In this document: in pieces, positions 37,144 through 45,565 of the stretch
Layout of the letters: each line of letters begins with the position of its first letter
Position numbering within the stretch: position 1 is the first letter of the stretch
Assembly: GCF_001524445.2 (NCBI RefSeq)
Contig: NZ_CP013417.1
Span: 868,001-932,000 of the forward strand
Source of the DNA: Burkholderia savannae
Lineage (GTDB): Bacteria > Pseudomonadota > Gammaproteobacteria > Burkholderiales > Burkholderiaceae
Length of the DNA: 64,000 bases
Reading direction: 5' to 3'
Program-made: the position numbers and the translations under genes
Notes under the pieces: model-generated
Databases searched by the model: none
Told to the model about the DNA's origin: nothing
Seen by the model: only the letters and a program-made list of their open reading frames with translations

Positions 37144-37584
37144 ATGAAGAGCGACATCAAAGTGGTGCCCATCATTTTGGATTTGATGGACATCACTGTG
37201 ACGGAGTCGGAAGCCAAGCCGGGTAGCCGCAAGGGACGCCCGAACCATGATCCCGAGTTTCGACGCCGGCTTGCGGCCGCGGCCTGCGAGCCTGGTGTGT
37301 CGGTTGCGAAGTTGGCGCGGGAGAATGGCATCAACGCAAACATGCTGTTCACCTGGCGGAGCCGGTATCGCGCGCAATTGCAGGTCGAATCGACGTCGCT
37401 GATTCCAGTGGCGGTGGTTCATGAGACGCCGCCGGTGACAATGCCACCGGATGCCCCCGACGTCGACCATCCGACGCCGCGAACCGGGACGATCGAGATT
37501 CGGATCAGCGGGGTGATCGTCAAGGTCGACGGCGTGGTCGATGCCGATACGCTGCGGGTCGTACTGGGGAGTCTGCGGTCGTGA
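37144..37584 (+). CDS. tnpA: IS66 TnpA (orf1)
   Basis: 146 residues. An N-terminal HTH-like region (GRPNHDPEFRRRLAAAACEP, then VSVAKLARENGINANMLFTWRSRYR) is typical of IS66 orf1, related to IS3-type HTH proteins. Needed with TnpB for transposition. Its TGA overlaps the GTG start of tnpB. Confidence 0.88.
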   Translation: MKSDIKVVPIILDLMDITVTESEAKPGSRKGRPNHDPEFRRRLAAAACEPGVSVAKLARENGINANMLFTWRSRYRAQLQVESTSLIPVAVVHETPPVTMPPDAPDVDHPTPRTGTIEIRISGVIVKVDGVVDADTLRVVLGSLRS

Positions 37585-37925
37585 TCTCCCTGCCCACGGG
37601 TACACGCGTCTGGCTTGTTGCGGGCATCACCGACATGCGCTGCGGATTTCAGGGGCTGGCGGCGAAGGTGCAGACGGCGCTCGAGGAGAATCCGCTGGGT
37701 GGCAACGTGTTCATCTTCCGGGGACGCCGGGGCGATCTCGTGAAGGTCATGTGGGCAACCGAGGACGGGCTCTGGCTTCTCGCGAAGCGGCTTGAGCGTG
37801 GCCGCTTCGTCTGGCCGCAGGCCGATGGCGGCAAGGTTCATCTGACGGCGGCGCAGCTGTCGATGTTGCTCGAAGGCATCGATTGGAGGCAGCCGCGTCG
37901 TACCGCGGCACTGTCGATGTTGTAA
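37581..37925 (+). CDS. tnpB: IS66 TnpB (orf2)
   Basis: 114 residues from a GTG start overlapping the tnpA stop. It has the IS66 Orf2 signature: ITDMRCGFQGLAAKVQTALEE, NVFIFRGRRGDLVKVMWATEDGLWL and KRLERGRFVWP. Essential accessory protein of IS66 elements, activity unknown. Confidence 0.95.
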   Translation: MISLPTGTRVWLVAGITDMRCGFQGLAAKVQTALEENPLGGNVFIFRGRRGDLVKVMWATEDGLWLLAKRLERGRFVWPQADGGKVHLTAAQLSMLLEGIDWRQPRRTAALSML

Positions 37926-37955
37926 ACCGCGCGGAAGGCTCGTAAACTGCGCCGC

Positions 37956-39506
37956 ATGTCGAACGGCGCCGAACTTCCTGACGATGTTGAAACGCTGCGG
38001 GCCTTGCTGGTCGAGGCCCGTGCTCAGCTTGCCGAGCGTGATTTCGAGATCGAGCATCTCAAGGCGCAGATCGCCAAATTCAAGCGCATGCAGTTCGGGC
38101 GCAAGTCCGAGCAGTTGGACCGGGAGGTCGCGCGGCTCGAAACCGCGCTCGAAGATCTGACGGGTGAGCGTGGCGTCGCGGATATGCGACGCGCCCGCCA
38201 ATCGAGTGCGGGCACGCCGGCCGGCGACGCGTCGCCGAAGGAAGCGCTGCCGCCGCATCTGCCACGCGAAGAACGCGTGCTGGAAGCTGACGCGACCTGT
38301 CCGAAGTGCGGCGGCGCCATGCAGCCATTCGGAGAAGACGTGTCCGAGCAACTCGCCCGGGTCGCGGCGGTGTTCAAGGTGATTCGCACGATCCGTCGCA
38401 AGTGGGTCTGCCCGTGCCACCACATCTCGCAACCGTCCATGCCTGGCCTGCCGATCACGCGCAGCATCGCCCATCCGAGCCTGCTGGCCGACATCCTCGT
38501 CTCGAAGTACGCGGACCACACGCCGTTGTATCGGCAGTCGCAGATTGCCGCGCGCGACGGCGTGAAGCTCGATCCGGCCAGCATGGGCCGCTGGGTCGGT
38601 CAGTGCGAGGCGCTTTGCGAGCCGCTGACCGAGGCGCTGCGCCGCTACACGATGGCAACGTCGAAGCTGCATGCGGACGACACGCCGATCCCGGTGCTTG
38701 CGCCGGGCAACAAGAAGACGAAGACCGGACGGCTCTGGGTGTACGTGCGCGACGACAGCCGTTCGGGTTCGGCGGAATCGGCTGCAGTGTGGTTTGCCTA
38801 CTCGCCCGACCGTAAAGGCATCCATCCCCAGACCCATCTCGCCGGATTCGCGGGCATCCTGCAGGCCGACGCCTACAGCGGCTTCAACGAACTGTACGAG
38901 CGCGGCAAGATCCGTGAAGCGGCATGCTGGGACCACGCGAGACGGTACATCTACGAGGTTCACGACCGCACGCCGACCGACGCGACCCGACAGGTACTCG
39001 AATTGATCGGCGAGCTCTACGGCGTTGAGGTCGACATCCGAGGCCGACCTGCTGCTGAACGGCTGCGCGTGCGGCAAGAGAAAAGCGTGCCGTTGCTTGC
39101 AGCCATCAAGGCGTGGATGACGGGCAAGCTCGCCACGCTGTCGAAGAAATCCGAGCTGGCCAAAGCGATCCGTTACTCGCTTAACCAGTGGGATGCGCTC
39201 GTGCTGTATGGCAAAGAGGGCTGCGCCGAGATCAGCAACGCCCTGGCTGAAAACGCGCTGCGCTGTGTGAGTTTGGGGCGCAAGAACTTCTTGTTCGCCG
39301 GCTCCGATAGCGGCGGCGAGCGGGCTGCCGCGATGTACGGTCTGATCGGGACGTGCAAGCTCAACAGGATCAACCCGCGCGCCTACCTCGAATACGTCCT
39401 GACCCATATCGCTGACCATCCGATTAACCGCATCGACGAACTGTTGCCCTGGAACGTGGCCACCAAGCTGCCTCGGCAGGCTGACCCATCGGCGTCTACT
39501 GATTGA
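37956..39506 (+). CDS. tnpC: IS66 TnpC transposase
   Basis: 516 residues. N-terminal coiled coil ([23 protein letters not shown]), zinc-binding region with CPKCGG and CPCHH, then the DDE catalytic core ([25 protein letters not shown]). The C-terminus holds the catalytic Glu region [22 protein letters not shown], slightly different from the more usual DNN-E form. No disruption is seen. Confidence 0.95.
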   Translation: MSNGAELPDDVETLRALLVEARAQLAERDFEIEHLKAQIAKFKRMQFGRKSEQLDREVARLETALEDLTGERGVADMRRARQSSAGTPAGDASPKEALPPHLPREERVLEADATCPKCGGAMQPFGEDVSEQLARVAAVFKVIRTIRRKWVCPCHHISQPSMPGLPITRSIAHPSLLADILVSKYADHTPLYRQSQIAARDGVKLDPASMGRWVGQCEALCEPLTEALRRYTMATSKLHADDTPIPVLAPGNKKTKTGRLWVYVRDDSRSGSAESAAVWFAYSPDRKGIHPQTHLAGFAGILQADAYSGFNELYERGKIREAACWDHARRYIYEVHDRTPTDATRQVLELIGELYGVEVDIRGRPAAERLRVRQEKSVPLLAAIKAWMTGKLATLSKKSELAKAIRYSLNQWDALVLYGKEGCAEISNALAENALRCVSLGRKNFLFAGSDSGGERAAAMYGLIGTCKLNRINPRAYLEYVLTHIADHPINRIDELLPWNVATKLPRQADPSASTD

Positions 39507-39594
39507 TTGCCAGCCAATGATAACCAGGTAGTCCGATGCCCGATCATGCCTCACGCGGCCGTCGTGTTGCGGACGGCCGCCGCGAGGTGCTTAC

Positions 39595-39745
39595 CTTCGA
39601 CAGAATCCGAAGAGAAACCGGGTAGCCGCAAAGGTCGGCCGAACCATGATCCGGAGTTCCGGCGGCGACTCTGGTTTTCGCACCAGTTGTTATCGATCGG
39701 GACTTGCGGATCGTCGAGGTAACGCATCAGCGCGGCCCATCGCAT
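39595..39745. pseudogene. Rearranged remnants of older IS66 genes
   Basis: From 39603 to about 39671 the plus strand continues the older tnpA that was split by the intact IS66 (matching 37201-37270). From about 39672 to 39745 the minus strand encodes RWAALMRYLDDPQVPIDNNW, the C-terminal catalytic motif of a different IS66 transposase. A deletion or inversion has therefore joined two IS66 pieces head to tail. Confidence 0.75.
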
Positions 39746-39769
39746 CCTGCGTCGCGTGCGAATCTCGGC

Positions 39770-40891
39770 TCAAAACGCGAGCCTTGGCGGCGCGTAGACG
39801 CCGTAATACGGCCCGACGCCGGTTGCGACGCCGGTCAGTTTGACGCCGCTGACGAAGTGCCCCTGGATGTACTTGGCGCTCCCGCCGACCGATGCGTCGA
39901 TATGGAAGGCGGCGAAGGCGACGATCGCGACATAGGTCTTGCTGGACGTCTGCGTGACGACCGGCAGCACCACGGTCGTCCCTACCGGAACCGATCTGTA
40001 AAGCGCCGTCTTCGCCCCCGGGACGAGCCAGATACTGTCGCCGATGGCAAACGGCGACGGATTGCCGGTCGCCATCAGGTTCGTCATCGTCGTCACGTCG
40101 TTCGCCGTCGACTGAAATGAAGTCCATTGGCCTGCCATGCAGGACATGCCGTATGTCTGTCCGTTCGTCACGATGAATTCGTACGGCAGATTCGTCGACG
40201 GATTGACGAGCGGCTGATTGGTCGCCAGGTTCCAATATTGGTTGTAGACGCACTGGTCCAGCGCGATCGGAAACAATCCGCCCGAAGCGACCGCCCCCGG
40301 TGCCGCGATCGCCGCCACAGCGGTCGCGCTGCCGGACACGCTATCGATCCCGAGCAGGCCTCCCAGCAGTAACGGTATCGCCCCGCCGTTGACGCCCGTC
40401 GCGCGCGTCATCGTGACCTGCACCGCCGGCGCGTCGTAGGTTCCAGGTGTAATGGTCGTCGCTTGCATGCCGGCCGGGCTGCCGGCCAAGTTCCAGTAGC
40501 CCGCCTTGACCATGCCGGCCGAAAGCTTCACGCCATCCGACGCGTTGAGAGCCACCGCGCCGTTCGCCGTCGAGACGGCCTGCGCCCAGTTCGGACCGGT
40601 GTCGATGGATTGCATCAACGCCGCCGCACCAGTCAATGCCGCTGCATCGGCTGCGTTTTGCAGCTCGTTGCGCACCACCGCCACGCGCGCGACGTCGATC
40701 GCGAATGCGCCGAACGACAGCAGCGGTATGAGGAACAACAAGAAGAACAACGCGATTGATCCGTCCTGCTGTTTCGCAACCTGCCCGCTCGCTCGAGGAT
40801 CAAGCGCAAGCCGATGCGTATATCCGGCCCACCCAGGTCGAAGCCCGCTGGCCCCAATGGAATCCGCTGACTCATTCGTCATTTTTGCCAC
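39770..40891 (-). CDS. TadG/TadE-like Flp pilus-associated protein, orphan
   Basis: 373 residues. After a polar N-terminus, QQDGSIALFFLLFLIPLLSF and AIDVARVAVVRNELQNAADAAALTGAAAL form the TadG-type N-terminal helix and processing/assembly motif. The rest resembles the extracellular part of TadG-like pseudopilin proteins, with short repeats of Gly/Ala/Val. No other tad genes are near, so it is either a displaced copy or works with a distant tad locus. It lies inside the 31-bp inverted repeats. Confidence 0.8.
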   Translation of the reverse strand: MAKMTNESADSIGASGLRPGWAGYTHRLALDPRASGQVAKQQDGSIALFFLLFLIPLLSFGAFAIDVARVAVVRNELQNAADAAALTGAAALMQSIDTGPNWAQAVSTANGAVALNASDGVKLSAGMVKAGYWNLAGSPAGMQATTITPGTYDAPAVQVTMTRATGVNGGAIPLLLGGLLGIDSVSGSATAVAAIAAPGAVASGGLFPIALDQCVYNQYWNLATNQPLVNPSTNLPYEFIVTNGQTYGMSCMAGQWTSFQSTANDVTTMTNLMATGNPSPFAIGDSIWLVPGAKTALYRSVPVGTTVVLPVVTQTSSKTYVAIVAFAAFHIDASVGGSAKYIQGHFVSGVKLTGVATGVGPYYGVYAPPRLAF

Positions 40892-41820
40892 GGACCGTGA
40901 TGTCCAGAAGACGATGCAGGTTTGATGAGTCCCGATCTTACCTGTTTGCCATTACAACACTACCTTGCGCAACCTTGGACTACGGGGTGGTGATCGGATG
41001 CGATACGATGCCGAGGCACATCAAGCCGCGGTGACTGGAGGCGGATAGACGATCCTTTCCCTCATAGCGAAATTCCAGACATGGCATCTCCTGCCTCCCG
41101 TCAAGTTCGCGCGATCCGTAATCGCGGGCAGGTATGTTATCGCAGACGTATTTTTTGCCTACTGACAATAGTCACAGGCCTCTGAGAACCTTATAAATAA
41201 AGGCTCTGAGGAGAAACTGCCAGATTTAGTACGAAAAGGACGAAAATCCCTCGTCGCCCGGCAAGTACACCGTGCACGGGGTGGCCGTAGCCTCCGACAA
41301 GCATCGGACCCAGGGCGACATGCGTCCAAAGTGAAATGACGAAGGCCGATGTTGCATACCAGCATCATTTTTCCTTGTTCATCGCGTTTCGCGTCACTCA
41401 CGAGTAGTCGTCCAATACCTCGTACTGACGGCACGCCGACGTCGACTTATTTCGTCACGCGATGTCGCCACATCATCGCGCCCGAACTCGTCATGTCTTC
41501 GCAGCAATGGAAACGCGCCACCCTTCGCGCGTCACGTATTAACACTGCGACATTTTTCGCCGATTCCGAAAGGCGACGGTATCCCCGTACGCCTGGCTTC
41601 CCCATGCATCCGGCAAGCGGCCGCCTTGGCACGTTGCCAGCTTCTTTCGACGCGCTGCCAATGGCGGATTCGACGCGCGTTCGAGGACGACTGGCTATCA
41701 GTTGGTCGGGGTACAGTAGCTGCGCGTTGTATATGGTGGGCCGCTTTGGGGTATCGGCGTATCCCGAATTCGTTTCTTGTCGCGTCGGCCCTTGAAGGCG
41801 GTTTCGGCTAAACGGGTCTC
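40892..41820. other. Region without a supportable gene
   Basis: About 930 bp. It holds the right copy of the 31-bp inverted repeat and otherwise only short frames on both strands. Some minus-strand frames between 41250 and 41632 look peptide-like in parts but are broken by stops, so decayed transposon sequence is possible. Confidence 0.4.
41214..41244 (-). repeat. Right copy of 31-bp inverted repeat
   Basis: Inverted partner of 36830-36860, with one mismatch. No short direct duplication outside the pair was obvious to me. Confidence 0.85.
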
Positions 41821-42144
41821 TTAATGCTCACTGACGAGCCAATCGGCGAAATTTCTCTGGCCATGCAGAACACGCCAGACATCGATGTGGTCGTCCCTTT
41901 CCACATAGCAGACTATGTACGGGTAGCGCTTCAACGACCAACAACGTAATTCAGGAATGCCAAGCTCGTATGCATAGCGCGTCGAACCTGAGGACGGATG
42001 GCGACATATGTGAGCGTAGGCTTGTTCCAAAGCATCAATGAAGCCCAACGCGGCTCGTTCGGCGTCTTCGTTCACATACCAGCTCACTGCGTCATCGACA
42101 TCTTGCCTAGCCAACGCTCTCGGAATAAGTGGCTTAACCTTCAT
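41821..42144 (-). CDS. parE: ParE-family toxin
   Basis: 107 residues of the RelE/ParE fold: IPRALARQDVDDAVSWYVNE, AALGFIDALEQAYAHICRHP, then SLKRYPYIVCYVERDDHIDVWRVLHGQRN. The ending WRVLHGQRN is a ParE hallmark. ParE-type toxins usually poison DNA gyrase. Its start overlaps the antitoxin stop by 4 bp. Confidence 0.92.
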   Translation of the reverse strand: MKVKPLIPRALARQDVDDAVSWYVNEDAERAALGFIDALEQAYAHICRHPSSGSTRYAYELGIPELRCWSLKRYPYIVCYVERDDHIDVWRVLHGQRNFADWLVSEH

Positions 42145-42377
42145 CCGCGAGCGTTCCGTACGCGTGCACGCAAGGAGTCAAAATATCCCTCATCGACGGC
42201 CGGCGTCTGCGCTGCTGCAGCTCCCTGCAACAACAGATCGCGAAGTCGCTGACGGTCTTGATCCTTACGAATAAGCTCGCGGACGTACTCGCTGCTGGTG
42301 CCGTAGCCACGCTGACTGACTTGTTCGTCGACAAATACTTTCAGCGCTTCCGGCAAGGAAATGTTCATCGTGCTCAT
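42141..42377 (-). CDS. parD: ParD-family antitoxin
   Basis: 78 residues. MNISLPEALKVFVDEQVSQRGYGTSSEYVRELIRKDQDRQRLRDLL is a typical ParD ribbon-helix-helix plus helical toxin-binding tail. Encoded just upstream of parE, in the normal order. Confidence 0.93.
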   Translation of the reverse strand: MSTMNISLPEALKVFVDEQVSQRGYGTSSEYVRELIRKDQDRQRLRDLLLQGAAAAQTPAVDEGYFDSLRARVRNARG

Positions 42378-42394
42378 GCGAGCATCCTACTTAG

Positions 42395-42412
42395 TTTGGC
42401 AAAATTTGGCAA
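42395..42412 (-). promoter_or_regulatory. Direct repeat upstream of parD, likely operator
   Basis: TTTGGCAA occurs at 42395-42402 and 42405-42412, immediately upstream of parDE. Tandem octamers on one helical face suit a ribbon-helix-helix regulator such as ParD. A second pair, ATAATTTCCC, follows at about 42418-42437. Confidence 0.45.
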
Positions 42413-42531
42413 GTCCATAATTTCCCCATAATTTCCCAAGAAAAATGGATCCAGATTACGAGCTTCTCGTGGGATTGTTGCAACTCACGGGTGTTAGGTC
42501 TCAGCGAGGACCTGCACGGGGCAGATCACTG

Positions 42532-42621
42532 CACGGCTATATCGATGAGGCGCGTGCCGATGTGTTCGACAACAACGAATACTTCTACAATCCTCACCGG
42601 CGGCATTCAACATTGATCTTC
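42532..42621 (+). pseudogene. Fragment of an IS3-family transposase
   Basis: The plus frame reads DVFDNNEYFYNPHRRHSTL, matching the end of the IS3 transposase catalytic domain (E-x-FYN-x-RRHS-x-L). Only about 30 codons are left, with no neighbouring orfA and no end repeats seen. Confidence 0.65.
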
Positions 42622-42777
42622 GTTAGCACAGAGCATGGCGTGTCATTACATCCGTCCGGGAGAACGGGGGAAGGTCACGCACACCAGATGACTCAGTCAG
42701 GCCTTTGCTGCGCGATTGCCAAAACTCCGAGCCAGGCTGGCCTCGCGGGCCTAGCGTGCGTTATTTCTGTTTTCTGA

Positions 42778-43029
42778 AGCGACCACTATGGCCGATATGA
42801 AGAATGTGCCTGTTCCGCTAGTCTCGCAGTCTCCACGTACCGTCGGTGGTATGCCGCTGGCCATCTGGGCCGCGAATCGTTAGTGGTGCCTGTGGGCGGC
42901 AACCTGGGGCGGCGCGTGCTGCTGAGTCTATTCATCCTGCTCTACAAGAACGAGTTGGATGTAACTGCCCAATTAGGTCTGCCGCCAAACCGCGTCGTGG
43001 AGATGGGCGCACGGTCGGACTTGGCCTGA
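42778..43029 (+). pseudogene. Fragment of an unidentified protein
   Basis: An open frame without a good start reads YRRWYAAGHLGRESLVVPVG, then RRVLLSLFILLYKNELDVTAQLGLPPNRVV and ends in a stop. The ordered hydrophobic pattern suggests a real protein fragment, but I cannot name it. The same DNA in another frame gives a 31-codon ORF from 42788, so coding status is unsure. Confidence 0.25.
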
Positions 43030-43084
43030 GCGAAGCCATCGTCACGGCCGGCGCCGTTGCGCGGGGCTTTGCCGAGGGGTGGTG

Positions 43085-44248
43085 ATGGAGGGGTGTCCTG
43101 GATTCATTCTAACGTCGCAGAGGCTCACGTTTTCGTTCGAATTGGGCTTGCCAACCCGCCGCGTCTATTCACACACATTTTCTCAGGGAGGCTACTTGCT
43201 GCTACAAGGGCTGTACAGATCGTTTGGCGCGGTCGTTGATGACGTTGGCTATGAAGTGAATTGCCTTGACACAATCGCGCTGCGTAATCGGCACGTCGCG
43301 ATCAATCCGCTCTCTGATTACTTCTTCGCTGATCTACTCGCTCCGCTCGATCGCCGTGATGTAATCCGCCGCCGCCCCGAATGGCAGGAAATGGCTCTCA
43401 GCCTGGCGCGATTTATTGAGACCACCCTCGGACGGTACTGGGAAATCGAAGGCGCTTGTCGCCGAAACGTGTATTGCTGGCGGCGGGCCGAAGTCGTGGA
43501 AAGATGGGATTACCCGGCCTGGGCACAACGCGCCGCAACAAACTTGATGTACAAGGCGTATAGCATCTTCAAGCGCGGTGGCGAAGCCGATGCTGATGAC
43601 GGCAACTTGTTGATGATGGCCCGACAGTACATCGGTGCGCATGATCTACTGACTGATGCGCAACTGCTGTCGGGGCTTGCGATTCGCGAGGCTGCTCGTG
43701 CCATCGAGCATCTCGTCCGGCTCGCGCGGGACGTTGAGCATGATCCGAACGTCGCCTTTTGGCTCAAAGCATGGCTCAGGTCGGACGTGCAGAGTAACGA
43801 TTACGCACGAGACCAATTTGGTGCTGAACTGGATGCTCGCATCGATCGCGCGGCACTGGATATCTTCTACCCCGATCTGGAAACGGTGACGGACTACCGC
43901 ATCCACGCGGAAAAACTGCTGCTGCTCGCGAGCGTATGCGCGACAGGACGCCTGTCTTCCACCGAGGCGAGCAGACTGTTCGCGCAGTTGGAAGCCCGCG
44001 AACAGCACATCGAGGAGCTTGGCTCGACCGTTGACGAGATGCGCGCGAAGCGGGCGAGCTTCCAAATCAAGGGAACCCTCGCGCGAACGAAGCTCACGGC
44101 GGCTGACAAAGACGAAGTGAAACGGCAGTACGACGACCTAGTCGCCGCGCACCCGGACAAGCAAGTCAAAGATATCGAACTGACACTTGCCGACCAATGG
44201 GGCGTTGCACGCAGTACCATTCAGCGCGCGGCTGGAAAGAAGCACTAG
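43085..44248 (+). CDS. Unidentified island protein with C-terminal HTH
   Basis: 387 residues from the ATG at 43085; two GTG codons just before it are alternatives. No signal peptide or transmembrane helix. The first 290 residues are alpha-rich with many aromatics (FFADLLAPLDRRDVI, ALSLARFIETTLGRYWEIEG, DNGNLLMMARQYIGAHD-like). Next is a coiled-coil-like segment (LFAQLEAREQHIEELGSTVDEM). The C-terminus has DKQVKDIELTLADQWGVARSTIQRAAGKK, a plausible helix-turn-helix. It could be a regulator or cargo/defence protein. It is followed 6 bp later by a 26-bp palindrome. Confidence 0.7.
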   Translation: MEGCPGFILTSQRLTFSFELGLPTRRVYSHTFSQGGYLLLQGLYRSFGAVVDDVGYEVNCLDTIALRNRHVAINPLSDYFFADLLAPLDRRDVIRRRPEWQEMALSLARFIETTLGRYWEIEGACRRNVYCWRRAEVVERWDYPAWAQRAATNLMYKAYSIFKRGGEADADDGNLLMMARQYIGAHDLLTDAQLLSGLAIREAARAIEHLVRLARDVEHDPNVAFWLKAWLRSDVQSNDYARDQFGAELDARIDRAALDIFYPDLETVTDYRIHAEKLLLLASVCATGRLSSTEASRLFAQLEAREQHIEELGSTVDEMRAKRASFQIKGTLARTKLTAADKDEVKRQYDDLVAAHPDKQVKDIELTLADQWGVARSTIQRAAGKKH

Positions 44249-44254
44249 CCGATG

Positions 44255-44280
44255 GCATGCCAATCATATGATTGGCATGC
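44255..44280. promoter_or_regulatory. Perfect 26-bp palindrome before alpA
   Basis: GCATGCCAATCAT followed by its exact reverse complement, with no spacer. It starts 6 bp after the stop of the gene at 43085 and lies 60 bp before the alpA start. No T-run follows, so an operator is more likely than a terminator. A further half-site-like GATTGGCA occurs at about 44313-44320. Confidence 0.6.
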
Positions 44281-44340
44281 GCGAGCCTTCTAGACTCCGC
44301 TCCAATCCTTGCGATTGGCAGGGAGCATCTAGGAGGCTTT

Positions 44341-44559
44341 ATGACAGTTCAATTCCAAGCAACCGCAATCCAACCGCGCCGCATCGTGCGAATGCCGGCG
44401 CTGCTGGAGCGCGTTGGCCTCAGCGAAAGCGAGGTCCGTCGCCGCATCAAGGCCGGCACGTTCCCGCGCCCCGTGAAACTCGGCCCGCGCGCCATCGGCT
44501 TCGTGGTCGCCGACGTGGACGCGTGGCTCGACGCCCTGACGACGCGGGAGGCAGCGTAA
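44341..44559 (+). CDS. alpA: AlpA-family transcriptional regulator / excisionase-like
   Basis: 72 residues: RRIVRMPALLERVGLSESEV, RRRIKAGTFPRPVKLGPRAIGFV, VADVDAWLDAL. This is the MerR-like winged helix of AlpA/Vis proteins, which activate or act as excisionase for P4-type integrases. GGAGG stands 5 bp before the ATG. First gene of the rightward replication module. Confidence 0.93.
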   Translation: MTVQFQATAIQPRRIVRMPALLERVGLSESEVRRRIKAGTFPRPVKLGPRAIGFVVADVDAWLDALTTREAA

Positions 44560-44561
44560 GC

Positions 44562-45018
44562 ATGACCCAAGGTGAAGCTCGCCGAACCGCTGCGATGTGT
44601 CGCGCGTGGCTCGACGCTTGCACGGCGTTCGAAGATGCGCGCGTGACGTGCGGCAATCTCGATCTGCTTCGGATGGCCGTGTTCCTGGAGCGCGTGTCGA
44701 CCGCTCTTTGGGCGTCGGATAGCCACGCCTGCCAACTGGCGGCGATTCATGCGACGCAAATTGCCCAGTTGCTCATCGCGCCGGGCAACCTGTCGCCTGT
44801 GTCGCGTGTGATTTTCGCGAGCGAGCTGGAAGGCTCGGTGCTCGACGTGGGCGACGCGTTGGACGATGCAGGCCGGCCACTCGCCGATCCAATCGGTGCA
44901 GCAAATCGACGCCATTATCGACGTGCTGTGGTCGCGTGGCGACGACCAGCACGCCCGCTCCGCCGTGCGGCTGCAACGCATCGCGGTCACGCTGATCGAA
45001 AACGGGCTCAGCGCATGA
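44562..45018 (+). CDS. Small island protein, probably frameshifted
   Basis: From the ATG at 44562 the frame encodes a helical Cys-containing protein (MTQGEARRTAAMCRAWLDAC, then LLRMAVFLERVSTALWASDS and AAIHATQIAQLLIAPGNLSP). After LDDAGRPLADPIG at about 44895 the natural continuation moves to the next frame (VQQIDAIIDVLWSRGDDQHA ... ALIENGLSA-like end) and stops at 45018. Either one base has been gained or lost here, or there is a second 50-codon gene starting at the ATG at 44866. The original frame stays open far beyond, to 45815. Function unknown. Confidence 0.5.
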
Positions 45019-45388
45019 CGATCGCGCGCACCCAAAGTCGCTTTGCCATGACGCGGTGTGGCCGGCTGCGGCTGCGCCGCTTCGTCGTTTCGGGTTTGTC
45101 GCTCGGCAAATTTGCGCCGCGCGGCCTCGCGCGGTATCCTATGCGTGTCGCTGAGACAGCAGCGACCCGGATTGGCGTCCGGAATCTGAAAACGGCGGAC
45201 GACCGCCATTTGGCGGTATTTTTTCGTCCGCGCGTCAACGCACGCCTTCAACGGTCGGGCCTTGGCGGGGGTGCCCTCGGGCACGCCGGTTTCCGTTTTC
45301 GCCGGTACGCCAACCCTGTCATGTGCCCGGCCACCCCAATTGGCGTTGGGAGCCGGGTTCGTTACCACGAAAACGGAGGTCGCACCCA
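45015..45388 (+). CDS. Possible Icd/Ash-like small phage-type protein, end uncertain
   Basis: An open frame from the ATG overlapping the previous stop contains AETAATRIGVRNLKTADD and FFRPRV, then TPIGVGSRVRYHENGGRT. This loosely resembles the Icd/Ash-type proteins encoded beside alpA in P4-like elements. The frame has no stop before 45815 and runs through two better-supported genes, so the 3' end given here is only where the next gene begins. Confidence 0.3.
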
Positions 45389-45565
45389 ATGCGCAAGTGC
45401 ACACACGCCTATTCCGGGCGAAATGTTCCCCTTATCCACTCGATCATCCGCGCCGCGCTGCGCGAAGCAGCCACCGCCGACACGTACCCATCCACGCTCG
45501 ATGCGACCGGCGCGGCCCTCGTCGCCATCGCGGCGCTCGTGCGTGCGGAGGTGCGGCGTGGCTGA
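45389..45565 (+). CDS. Small island protein, unknown function
   Basis: 58 residues: MRKCTHAYSGRNVPLIHSII, then RAALREAATADTYPSTLDATGAALVAIAALVRAEVRR. The helical, alternating composition looks coding, in contrast to the Arg/Pro-rich alternative frame. Its stop overlaps the GTG start of the next gene by 8 bp. Confidence 0.5.
   Translation: MRKCTHAYSGRNVPLIHSIIRAALREAATADTYPSTLDATGAALVAIAALVRAEVRRG

Larger units (their letters stand above)
37111..39594 (+). mobile_element. Intact IS66-family insertion sequence with 8-bp target duplication
   Basis: Terminal inverted repeats: left GTAAGCACCTCACGACGGCC; right end is the complement of GTAAGCACCTCGCGGCGGCC. It is flanked by a perfect 8-bp duplication CTTCGACA (37103-37110 and 39595-39602), the usual IS66 target size. 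It contains tnpA, tnpB and tnpC, all open, so it may still be mobile. It sits inside an older IS66. Confidence 0.93.

Noticed and set aside
37034-37200. Local tandem duplication at the IS66 left end
   Set aside because: Fully explained by insertion of one IS66 into a related IS66 near its own left end.
41349-41795. 148-codon ORF in the gap after the TadG-like gene
   Set aside because: Composition typical of random GC-rich frames, no ribosome-binding site, and competing broken frames on the other strand.
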